Positions 11,772 to 22,164 of a DNA stretch of 64,000 nucleotides are shown here, piece by piece (position 1 is the stretch's first letter; each line of letters begins with the position of its first letter). The notes under the pieces are model-generated. The model searched no databases. It worked only from the letters and a program-made list of their open reading frames with translations, and had not been told where the DNA came from. Source of the DNA: Undaria pinnatifida (Eukaryota > Sar > Phaeophyceae > Laminariales > Alariaceae); NCBI GenBank assembly GCA_012845835.1, contig JABAKD010000009.1:10042785-10106784 (forward strand). The letters are read 5' to 3'. The translations under genes and the position numbers were made by a program.

Positions 11772-12114
11772 ATTGGAGTACCTCGTACACGGCGTTGCCT
11801 AGGTCATCATGTAGTGGATCATGTCAAGGTGGGAGCCGTCGATGAGCCCTCGGAAGCAGTCGTAAAAGAAGGCACAAGTAAGCATATTATCGTAGTTTCC
11901 GCCGGAGAAGGAAGGGCACTCTGAACATGCACACCCGAAGACAACTACAAGAAAGAGCAGTAACAATACACTGAGCCAAAGGGGGCTCAACTCGAACATA
12001 TCGAAGATTGGGACCACCAGTCATATCGATAGATCTACTCTATCTACCATCTCCGTAGATTCTATGCAGTCATACACATCATACATCAGACCTGTGCGCA
12101 GGCATAAACCAACA
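11772..12114 (-). repeat. 343-bp direct repeat, copy 2
   Basis: This is the partner of 10008-10350, about 1.76 kb away in the same orientation. Its right edge continues into a longer minus-strand frame carrying a zinc knuckle, whereas copy 1 leaves that frame at its border. Copy 2 therefore looks like the longer-preserved locus. Confidence 0.8.
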
Positions 12115-12368
12115 GCCTCCTCCGCTGATTTACCGTCTCGGCGGTAGTAGACCATGCGTGCTCGCCAACGTCGGTATGCGTCATCGTCGCCAAGTTGGAC
12201 AAGTTCAGGGTTCAAACAGCCACTCGCATTAATGAAAGGATGCCTACAATGCTTGAAGGAGTGATTGTCTTCGTGGCAGTTGAGGCAAAGCCCCCGATTT
12301 TCTCGGAGGGCGATGAGCGCGAGCGCTTTGGGCGACCCTTTACTGTACTGCCCCCCTACACTGTGCAT
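12021..12368 (-). mobile_element. Gag-like zinc-knuckle fragment of a retroelement (fossil)
   Basis: The minus-strand frame of about 115 residues contains CLNCHEDNHSFKHC, a CxxCx4Hx4C zinc knuckle typical of retroelement Gag proteins and some nucleic-acid-binding proteins. It is followed by RHPFINASGCLNPELVQLGD and an RRWRARM stretch. No protease, integrase or reverse transcriptase lies alongside, so this is an isolated piece. The family is uncertain; a copia-like Gag is a reasonable guess. It is incomplete and treated as a fossil. Confidence 0.5.
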
Positions 12369-12429
12369 AGGACAAATGCTTCTTGTTCACCGCATACCAA
12401 ACCCCCTTACTTCGGCTATCAATAATCAC

Positions 12430-13840
12430 CCATCCGACTACAGCACCATACTAATGAAGGCACAGCATCTCAGGGTGACAAGATCACTTTAACGTGAAAT
12501 ACACAAACATACTTTCCACCATCAGTAATACCTTATAATACGTACGTGAATTGTGCTAATTATCATGTTATTTCCTCGTAGTTTCTTATTCCCGCGGTGT
12601 CTTTCCAGGTGAAAATGATCGCACTATTATGGGGCTCCCGTGAGGTTGGGAACCTACGATCATCCCGGACGTACACAGTACTGCATAGGATAAAAGACCG
12701 GCCTCCTACGCTTGTCCGACCAGCTAATAATAAATATTTTGACCATCTGGCTATGATATGTAAAAACACGGTATCCTGTCAAATGAGTAGAAAATCTCGG
12801 AAACCAAAGCTCACTAACCGTTTCGGGCGGACGTCCAATGTCTGATTGGAAAAATTACATCACATTGCATGCCGAAAATAAATGTATTCCAACTACGAAC
12901 CCTAGCAGTTACCGCTTAAATAGCAGAGCTAAAATACCACAGGCTCAGTTGCCGGGGAGGGCGGGGGGAGATGCAAAAGTATTCAAAATGCCGGTCCCTC
13001 TGCCCTCTGCTACAATTCAACGCGAGAAGCAAATCATAACTGCATGCAAACACAAGTCGTCGTTACGTAGGGCTGCGAACAAGCGAGAAACCGTCTCACA
13101 CAAATACATGTAGTCGTCATCCATCACCACAGCAAGCATTCTTTGCTCAGATAAAAGGCGTGAATAAACAGCAATGACCACATTACTGACATCCGACATC
13201 CACACATTGATGGTGATGTAGATTCAAGACAGTACAAACAAAACGAAATGCTCAAACAAAAAACAGCTGAGAACAAAACTGCTGCCTAATCTGGCGGGGA
13301 AAAAAAAGAAAATATTCTCCACCTGGGTACCAGCGCCGCCAGCATCCTCCTTCGACGTGACATAACCCTGCTGCAGGTCCCGGCTTCCTCCCAAGCTCGC
13401 GCCGATGCCAGCTCTTTCCCAGACGTCGTTGGGGTGAGCAACCCATACTCCCACGCAGCACGATGAATACGACTCATAGTTCAGTTTCACAACCAAACCG
13501 CCGAGCCATCTCTTGTCCCCCCAAGGCTCCCTCACGCTGTCGCCTTGATCGTTCTCGAACTCAGCCAGATTGAGCGGCAGCCAAGCAGGGGGTGGTGCCG
13601 CCGGGGAGTGCAGCTGCAGCTGCTATTGCTGTGGCAGCGGCGGCGGCAATAGCTCCTGCGCCTCGTGCTCTCCAATATCTACCTTCCCACTTTTCCCTGT
13701 CTCCGCCGCACGCTCCTTCCGTTACATCCTGCCCACAACAACATCTACTTTTCACTCCCTATTCTGCTTCCTCACCCACAACCATCACCCGTGACGGTTC
13801 CTCTTTCTCCATCTCATGCTGCTGCACTGCTGCTTTGGAG
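12430..13840. other. No convincing gene; several overlapping short frames
   Basis: I see no gene that I can defend. The best candidate is a minus-strand frame at about 13224-13570 reading LAEFENDQGDSVREPWGDKR onward, with a plausible protein-like composition but no family that I recognise and no clear splice partners. Alanine-rich frames at 13561-13755 come from a GCAGC-rich patch. Confidence 0.45.
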
Positions 13841-13846
13841 TGCTCT

Positions 13847-14155
13847 TGCTCCCAGTACCAAGTAGTGGGGCTACAAGCTTAGGTCCACACTTTTGGCCGC
13901 GCTCGCACCCTTATATATTATATCTGGGCATCATCAGGGTGGGATTTCTTTTCACATCTCCTCCTGATGCTGCCGCTGCTGCCGTGCAGCGACCTCGCTC
14001 CCAGTACCTGGTGGTGGGACCGCCAGCTCAGGCTCACAATTGGCCACGCTCGCACTCTTTTCTTGCATCTGGGTAACGTCAGGCTAGAATTCCTTTCACG
14101 TTTCCTCTTGTCGTAGCAAGAGCCATATTTCCTCTTGTCGTAGCAAGAGCCTAGA
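13847..14155. repeat. Tandem duplications of about 147 bp and 26 bp
   Basis: The phrase CTCCCAGTACC, then GTGGTGGG or a variant, then GGCC(A/G)CGCTCGCAC occurs from about 13849 and again from about 13997, making a diverged tandem pair. Directly after it, TTTCCTCTTGTCGTAGCAAG occurs twice head to tail at about 14100 and 14127. Confidence 0.65.
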
Positions 14156-14244
14156 AAGCTCGAGGAGCACAAGCGAGCACTCGCAAATGATGAGTTGAGT
14201 TTTCTCGATTTGATGTTTGGTCTGACAAGAAAGATCTCAACCCC

Positions 14245-14416
14245 CAGCCACCTGGTCAACGGTCCGAAAATCAGAAGAGACACCACCCTCGATATCTTTT
14301 TCGAGTCCATCCCTCCTTCTGAGTAGCACTCAGCCACCTGGTCAACGGTCCGAAAATCAGAAGAGACACCACCCTCGATCTCTTTTTCGAGTCCATCCCT
14401 CCTTCTGAGTAGCCCT
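14245..14416. repeat. Two-copy 86-bp tandem repeat
   Basis: The unit starting CAGCCACCTGGTCAACGG and ending CCTTCTGAGTAGC is present twice in a row with very few differences, so the duplication is recent. No gene overlaps with confidence. 14417-14940 shows nothing that I can support. Confidence 0.85.
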
Positions 14417-14950
14417 CCCTTCTCCAATGTCGTTATCCGTTGGGGCCCTCAGCCTCTCTACCACAGCTTTCACGCCCTTCCGGCCCCCAGTGGTCTTGCT
14501 CTCCAGCATGATTCAAATAAGAGCACCCAGCTTGTTCTCCTCCCGGGAGCGCCCTTTATGCGCAGCACCCACGATCCATAAGTCCTGAGTATTCTGACAA
14601 TCGTGTTTCCTGGACCCTGGAAGCGTCACCGGGGTGGCCCGTTGCGAGGTACAATCACTGGATCGGCGGGTTCACCAGCCCATGGTGAAAAACATCATTG
14701 AAATATGAATCACGCTCCTCGGGGGTCCATGTAAACATCAAGCATGTAGACAATTAGAGGTGCAGTAAAAGACTCTTAGACTACGGGTTCGTGTCGCGTG
14801 CGGCTGCACCAGTAAAATTGAAACGCCGCCCAACCGGGGATATTCCGAAATGATTATCTCACTACAACAACGTCTATCTAATATTGTTGGAATTCCCTAC
14901 TCTTCAACCATTGTCATTCGTATCCTTGTCGTATCTACAAGCACACAATC

Positions 14951-15118
14951 AACAGGTTCCCTATGCGGTGCAACCATCACTACAATCGAGAGATTCGCCA
15001 CCTTCGATATATTCCTCGAGTTTCATGACTTCTTTACGAGCAAGGTTCACTATGCGGTTCAACCTTCATAATACTCGAGAGATTCGCCACCTTCGATATA
15101 TTCCTCGAGTTCATGGCT
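14951..15118. repeat. Two-copy tandem repeat of about 89 bp
   Basis: AAGGTTC(A/C)CTATGCGGT-CAACC, then CGAGAGATTCGCCACC and then TTCGATATATTCCTCGAGTT occur twice in order with a period of 89 bp. Minus-strand frames at 15059-15463 cross the second copy and are open but unrecognised. Confidence 0.75.
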
Positions 15119-15779
15119 CCTTACGAGCAATGCTTGAAGTTCCGACACCCACATCCGTTGCAGCCTCTCCGCTCTCTCTGCTATCTCTTCAAACCCCAAT
15201 CTGCTCCCTTCGACTTCCATCCGGCATGGTTCGAACCAGAACACTCAGCTAGCCCAGTCCTTGTAGCACAATACCCTGGCTTCTAAAGGGTTCGTACTAA
15301 AGTTTCGATGAATCGTGTTTCTTGATGATCGAAGCATAGCGTTGAGCTTACCCGTCGTGCGCATACATGTAGTGTTCATGTGGCGGGGTTGCCGGTCGGT
15401 TGTCAAAATCTGACGCATATGTTGAGCGCCCTTTTCGAGTATCCATGGACAATCTTTAAACAATCGAAGAAGTCTAGTACGGGCTCGGGTATTCCATCTT
15501 CATGCAAAATGCGCCACCGGGGGATTCCGCTATGAATTCCGCACTACAATATGGCGAACCTACAACAACTGGAGCTCCCTAGTACCGTTGAACCACTGTT
15601 ATTGCTGTATCATGTCCATGTTCAAGCACAGTAAACAGGAACCCTTCTCAACTCTGCACACAGCGGTATACATGCCGACACGTCTCTACCACAGCCACTG
15701 ACCACCATAGCCTCAGGTGCTTCACTGACGTCGAAGCGCGGGACCCTCTACTGACGACGCAACCCTTGTTTTGTTGCAG

Positions 15780-18255
15780 GTTTGCTCCTCATCTTAAGCA
15801 CGGTGTTATGGCCCCTGCTCCCGATACTGGTACCGTCGCACATCTCGGGAGCTCTGACGATAGTCGTGACGCTGAGGTGCGTCTTACGAAATACACCTGC
15901 AGTGTAATGCGTACTCTTGGCTGCTCTGACATTGAGATTTCAAATAGACTCGGCCACGGGAAACATCTCTACGTAATAAATGGCTAGTACTGGATGGTAC
16001 AGCAGCTAGCTGCACACGAGTTAACAAACGCATGGGGAACCTAGATCTGGCTTGCATGCATGAGTATACTGTTGGGTCGATCAAAACAAACGGCCGCGGT
16101 CCGTTCACCAGATCTAATACCTGAAAGGGTACACTGCAATGCCTGCACACGCTGCCAGCTTTCGTTCGCAGCTGAAAGGCGGGGCAGACGTCTCACGTTT
16201 TCTCACGCGTGCGAACGGAAATACGAGTAGCGCCAGCTCCAGGGAACCTCCCGGCATTTGTTCGGCTTAGTCGCGAGGCGCATCCAAAAACAACCCTAAC
16301 CTCGATGCACAATCAATGACCCCGGCCCGTCGGCGTTTCGGTCCAACCCGTTATGTCGGGTCGGACCTGGTCCATCACGGATCTTCCGCCGTTACATAGA
16401 CACGACCAGGACGGTAGCTCTCATATTTCGCTCAGTCGCTACTAGTTGCGAGGACAGTGTACATGGTACATGCCCTATGTGGAACACCGGAAAGAGCTGT
16501 AAGTGCCCTGTTACCAGCTGTTACAGACCTCCATGTGCGAAAACTAACTATCTGGTATACGTTTTCAATAATTTGGATTTGAGTTTCCGACAGCAGTGTA
16601 CCCTCATTGTGACTCTACCCCGCGCTCGAATGCCCAGGTTGGAGTCGAACCACGAAACCCCGCGCCAGTGTACAGCGCGGCGCATTCGTCGCTTTTGCCA
16701 CTACCCGATGATTGCGGTTGTTTTCGTGGTGGAACACAAAATTGACAAACGACGCTCTGATTGCCCTTCGTTATTGACAGCCATCGAGTGGGGCAGAATT
16801 CGTGCCATCGTCTAAGCCATCTCCCTTATCTCCTGTGCTTTACTTGCCACAGGTTCTTTACCGTGATAAGAATGGTCGACGTCACACACACGAACAACCT
16901 CCTCATGTTTGGTGAGAGGAGTGCACAGCTCAAGCTAAACGATCACAGCCATGCAGTGTGTGTGCAGTAACATGGCGACCCAAACGCCCACGCATGTGTC
17001 TGAACTTACGCATCCTTGTAAACCGTTTGAGAGCGATAATCATGTTTAGGTACAATCTTTTCACACCTTATGGTTGCGTGCTCAAATGATCAAACTTTTG
17101 CGCAAGCTGGTTAGAATGATCTTTTGCACGACGCTTGCGTAGGAGGTCCGGTAGACCTAGCTGCACGTGTCGTGTTGGCACGGTATGTAAGAAGGTCGCT
17201 TGATGTTGATGAAGATGACATCGGGTGTCGTCGTTGGCCGTGAAGTGCTCCTATGCTCCGGTGATGGTAGCAGCCACTATTGATCGCAGGTCCCTCGTGA
17301 TAAGCAAGTGCAGAACTACGACGCCAGAGAGTCCGTGCTTGAGCACGTCAAATGGGAAATGCCGGCAACTTATCTGCCGTGATGGACTCGACTGCGTAAT
17401 ATGTGACCACATCTTGCAGGTGTGCCGGTCCTTTTGGTCCCTTTCTCCTACGACTTCGAAGACGCTATTTGCGTGGCAACCCTCCTCGGATTCGTTTGTG
17501 GTATCGGGAACAAGGCAATGTCGCGAAAAATGCCCGAGATAAGCAATGTGGGAGTATCAAACTTGGAGGTGGGCGTCACTCGGGACATGATAATGGACTA
17601 CGAAGCGCAGCGCCGTCCGTCACTGACCAGGAGCAAAGCGAATGTGTTGAGCACAATCGGTGACGGGAATAGCAGCAGCCCAACCAGCTTGCCAGATAAT
17701 GATGATTCAAATCACATTACAGAACTTTCGTTGCCTCTTCAGACGCAAGGGCGGAAGGGCTTGCTCCCAACTTTTACCAGGCACAAAGTGCTGCCAGATA
17801 TACCGTTGATCGCTACGCCAAAAATTGAGAAGGAAGAGTTGAAACGGTCCGATTCGGAGCCGGAGATGAAGAGGAAACGATTAGAGCGTATTGTCTATAT
17901 ATTTTCTGGATGCAAACCGCGGCAGTCACGCTCCTACACTAAAGATTTGGCACTGAGCGAATCGAGTGCAGAGCTGCCGCTAGATAGTCATGTGCAATCC
18001 TGTCGGACGCTGACCTCGCTTTCAGCAATGGGGTCCTCAAAACAGTATACCTCCGGAGGGATCCCGCAGGTCGACGCGGGCCCGCAATCGAAGCTCCACA
18101 GGATGACTGTACCAATCCAAGGAACCACAAACTATCGCCAGTGGAATTCGGGCGAGATAGAATCGGGAAATCGTCCGTCTGTTCACTGGAAACTTGCGCT
18201 CGTTGCGACGCTGGAGCTGGCGCTCAAAGTAATTGCTGACCAGTTTTATGCATAG
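15780..18255 (+). CDS. Multi-pass membrane protein with hydrophilic C-terminal tail (partial, three exons)
   Basis: Three exons with matching phases are visible: 15780-15876, 16853-16911 and 17420-18255, the last ending in a TAG stop. Acceptors read TTGTTGCAG, TTGCCACAG and ATCTTGCAG; donors read GAG|GTGCGT and TTG|GTGAGA. The joined product starts in a hydrophobic stretch (LLLILSTVLWPLLPILV, then SGALTIVVTL), continues through FFTVIRMVDVTHTNNLLMF and a further hydrophobic segment around VPVLLVPF and ATLLGFVCGI, then gives about 240 charged, serine-rich residues. This suggests at least three membrane spans and a cytosolic or regulatory tail. I do not recognise the family; a channel, transporter or receptor is possible. 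The N terminus and upstream exons were not found. The conserved splice phases make a real gene likely. Confidence 0.6.
16340..16375. other. Perfect short inverted repeat (hairpin)
   Basis: GGTCCAACCCG is followed within a few bases by CGGGTCGGACC, giving an 11-base arm with one mismatch and a very short loop. It lies in the intron between the first two visible exons of the membrane protein gene. Its role is unknown. Confidence 0.5.
16623..16710 (-). other. tRNA-like fragment (possible SINE head or tRNA pseudogene)
   Basis: On the minus strand a GGTTCGACTCC box-B-like motif is preceded by a CCGCGC/GCGCGG hairpin in the place of an anticodon arm and a GGGTAGTGG box-A-like motif. The acceptor stem does not pair, so I do not call a tRNA gene. 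It sits in an intron of the membrane protein gene. Confidence 0.25.
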
Positions 18256-21200
18256 TTCGCAAACTGTTAGCAGTCGGCGACAGGTCAACCTTTCCACGCC
18301 ATTCTGCATGCAGATGACTCGCCGTGTGGTACGAAGACGGGTGGTGGGGACGTGGGGATGTTGTCTGCCTCGTACAAGTGTTGCGAGTGTCTGAAGTCTT
18401 GGAACTGGAATGTATCCGATGTGGGTGGGGGTAACCGATAGCCAATATGTCGAAAAGAGAGCGTGGCGGTAAAAGCATCTCCGTACGAGCGAGCTTGTTA
18501 ATCCGACGGATGTAACCGTGCACCCTCCAGGTGTCAAAGCTTGACGTTCCCCCGCACGCCCGATCATTTCGGTCTCTCCAGAATACCCGGCTCGTTTGTT
18601 CATTCAGCGTCGGGAAAGGTTTCAGCAAACGTCAGAGGCAAAAGAGGGTTGGGCACCTACTTCCCTGACCACTATCTATGCAGTTTTGAAATGTTTCGCG
18701 ATTTGGACGGGGTACTAAATTATATTATGGTACGAGCTGGGCTGGCCAAGATCAGCTTTTTAGTTGGCCAGGCACTTTCTCAATCCGTTTTTCGCGTTTT
18801 GATCTGAAACTTGACACGTTCTTCATAGTAGTCTTCCGAAGGGATTGCCTACTGCGCACCTTTTTTTTTTTTTCGCCAAGTAACTAGGCACATTTAAGAA
18901 AAATCCGCAAACAGGTTTTAGCCACAACTGACAGAAAAAAGAAAGCCAAGAGGCGCAGCATGCAATGCCTTTGACTTGCGCTTAAGTAGGACGTATAAAA
19001 ATTCCAAGCCAAAAAACAAAAATTGGAGGGAGAATCCCAGATTTTGTGTATGTTATTGTATTACCTTAAATATATAGCGGATCGTACGCACGCCATGTTT
19101 CTTGGTGCACGGCGAATTAGACGATGGCAAGGATATCGGTGGATGTATCATGTCTAAAGGAAGATGAACACCGATTTTGAGCGAAGTCCGCGAGACAGGG
19201 AGTTTAGACTCTAATGCACCTGATACAGTCTAATATCGACATAGACATCTCGTTCAACCAAAAGGCATGTTTTTTCCTGTTTTTTTTTAATGTTTTTTTA
19301 CGAAACTACCTCGGATTTTGAAAAGTCTAACGTCGGCAAATGCGCTGTAAACTCAGGAACACACTGCTACTACATATGAGTCGTAATGATTCAAAATTGT
19401 AGAGAAACCGCCGGACGAGTGAAAAGGCGGTTTTGGCCAGCCCAGTTCGTAGAGATTTTGTATGGGATCAAAGAAGCTTCTCTGAGGTGGCACGGATTCA
19501 CACCCATTGTTTCTATGTCGTCGCTCGTTAGTATCGATTTTTGAGTGGCGTTTGTTTCTCTTCCTGATTATACCCAAACGCCTAGACGAGCCCCTCAGGG
19601 GTCCGGCTGCTGTTGGTCGTCCCGTGCTAACGCTGCGTACGGCAGTGAAAACGCGACTCGTCTATAGACGCCGTATCGCGTGAGCGCTTGGCTCCCCACT
19701 GATCCCCTCACTCCTGCGTATCTTCCGGCTACGGCCACAGATCTCCACTCATTCGACGTACTCCATGAGAACGTTCATCTGCCCCGCCTACTCGGAAGGA
19801 GTGCAAAGAGTCCCGTTTGTCCTCCATGCCCGCTGCTCGCAAGAAAGCCTAGAAGGGCTCTGAAGGTTCGGGGTCATCTCGGCTCGTGTCAGCGCCAGAT
19901 TCCCTTTTATATCAACTTACTAGGACACTCGAGAACGGGATATCAACTATCCGCAAGCGCCCACTGCACGGACGCTGCGGCCTGTCGATACCCGATCATA
20001 GCCACCACAACACAAATTTTCGACAGTCGATGATCTTTCGCACTGCTACCGAGGACTCACGCATTGTTTTTGCCAGCAGAAAATTAAACGTGAACCTCTT
20101 TCCCCCCGGCATCTGCAACACCTGTAACGTGACCCGCTACCGACGGTGCGAAACCGCGCTTCACGCGTGTGGAATGCGACGCAACAAAATCACCACGTCT
20201 CGGACGATCGCTGAGCGTGCTGCCGCACTCAGTAGAGTGACCACGCGTCGTCGCATGTCTATGACCAACTTTGTCAACTGGCCTGCCACCAGCGGGGGCA
20301 CATGTTTCACCGACACACACCCTCGTCGATGCTCCTCCTGCACGTTCGACAGGTAAACCCTCCCTAACGGGCGCGCTAATGGGTTTCCCCGTCGCTCAAT
20401 GGGCTCCCAGTCACTGTGCTTGCGGAGCTGCTCTAATGTAGCACATTTTAGCCTCGAAACGTGCCCCTTTTCTAAGAATGCTGCTGCGTGTACCGCTTCC
20501 TACACTAGTCCTCTGGCCTGCACTGCACGCAAACGGTCCGACCTCGCCCTCGGGCACGTCACGGCGTGATCCAATTTCGTGATGTTCCCTCGTAAGTCTG
20601 GCCATCAGATCTACTCGAAGCCGTCTACGTCGGTTGTAGCCATCCAACCCAAATCGCTCGACGTTCGCGTGTGAAAGAACGCGTCAAAATCGTCCCCTGC
20701 CCGGCATTCCCGCCGTTAGCCGGTGTTTTCTGTCAAAACCTGCAAGAACACCCACAGCTGGTGGAGTATCGTCAGTCGAAGACGGATGATATCGTCCCGC
20801 CCTGGTCTAGTGATTGCGTCGGCTGACTGGCTGTTTGCTGTCGGCATTCGTGGCGGGGACAGCCGGAAGCCTCGATCCACTTCTAACTCGAACAGTCCGA
20901 CAAGAAACCCAGGGGTGGTTGGGTTTTTCGACCGATCCCTGCTGAAGGGGGGGCAATGGATGGCCGCTGCCCTGTGGCGGCCAGCGCTGGGAGCGCTGGC
21001 AGACGAAAACCCCTTCGCTTCTTCAGCACGTAACATCGCCCAGCGGCGTTCGAGACCTGCCCTCACGCCCACCTCTCATACCCGTCTCCCAACACGCCAC
21101 AACGAGCCCATCACCAAGGGAGGGTTCGAAGGGCTGACGCCCACAGCGGCAGCTGTCGTCTGGTCGGTAGCCTCTGTTTCTTATTATAACCTCCTTTTAC

Positions 21201-21329
21201 ATGTCGTTTTTCTGTCGGGTATTGTAGACAACCACGGAGTGGAGTCACCGTGCTCATAACCCAAGTAGCATCAAGAGGATTTCCCAAATATGGAACGCTC
21301 TGCTGACGTCCCCTCTTTTCTGATTTCAG
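18256..21329. other. No supported gene
   Basis: GC-rich blocks (18.3-18.7, 19.6-21.2 kb) alternate with an AT-rich block (18.8-19.4 kb). The longest open frame is plus strand 20723-21259 (178 codons); it has no motif that I recognise, competes with a long minus-strand frame, and has no clear splice sites. I see no repeats shared with the rest of the window. Confidence 0.45.
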
Positions 21330-22164
21330 ATTACCATAATGGAGTAAGCCGCGATTGTGGCACCCGCCAAAAAAAACGATTGGGCACAGCTTACGCAAAC
21401 AGGTAAGTGCACTAACTATTCAAGAAGGTTTGAAGTAGGGGAAGACCGCACGCAGAAGCTAAGACCTGACCGGCGCATACATCACCAATAATAAAAGCAA
21501 GTACAACAGATAACAGGATTTCCACAAAGTAGTGTATCATGCCGTAGTATGCTGTGACAGACAAGCAAGCCCAAACGACGCAGATGGTGAACGTGCTAGG
21601 GGTACGTCAGACAGTCCACACAAAGTAGACAAGCACTGTCAGTCGGGGTCAACCGCCTTGTTTCGACTGATTCTACGATAATCCCCCCCAAAGCCAGCGA
21701 TTTTTCTTCAACGAACGTTTCATGGCTGCTCGACACGAGGAATAATGCTATGAAGAAAATATCTTCATGTATTTCCTTGGCTGCAAAGGACCATCGAACG
21801 ATGACATCGCGGTGGCAGAGGGCACCGCATTTCAGGAGATACGGCCGGGAGCTGATTTCAAAACCGGCCATTTCGTTAAAGCAAAGTTGGGGGGGGGGGG
21901 GCTACCGTAGAACAACTCTTACATGCGATTTTTCAGTTCAACCAAAATTTGTTGGTGTTGAAAACCGGGCGCTCTCGAGGGGAGAAGGGGGCCGAAAAGG
22001 GGGTGAAAAGAGGAACATCGATCAGAGTGAGCGAGGTGGGGCTTAAGTGTACTCACTCTGCGATCTCTCTCGTGTTCCTCTTCTAGAATCTTCTGCCCCG
22101 GACCACTTATTAGAAGTTCTGGTTCGCGTGAAACTGCATACCTGGCAAGGAACACGTGCCAAAG
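21330..22164 (+). CDS. Candidate two-exon gene fragment of unknown function
   Basis: Two short exons have good splice sites and matching phases: 21330-21402 (acceptor TCTGATTTCAG, donor CAG|GTAAGT) and 22087-22164 (acceptor TTCCTCTTCTAG, donor AAG|GTACTT). Joined, they read YHNGVSRDCGTRQKKRLGTA and then IFCPGPLIRSSG onward. A MITE-like element lies inside the intervening intron. I found no start, stop or further exons and recognise no family. The strong splice signals are the only support, so this could also be part of an untranslated transcript. Confidence 0.25.
21671..21912. mobile_element. Small inverted-repeat element (MITE-like), copy 2
   Basis: It begins TTCTACGATAATCCCCCC and ends CTACCGTAGAA, with an interior closely matching the copies at 6641-6874 and 59209-59467 (GTGGCAGAGGGCACC, ACGGCCGGGAGCTG, TTTCGTTAAAG). 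It is 242 bp and non-coding. A G-run of about 12 precedes the right terminal repeat. Confidence 0.75.
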
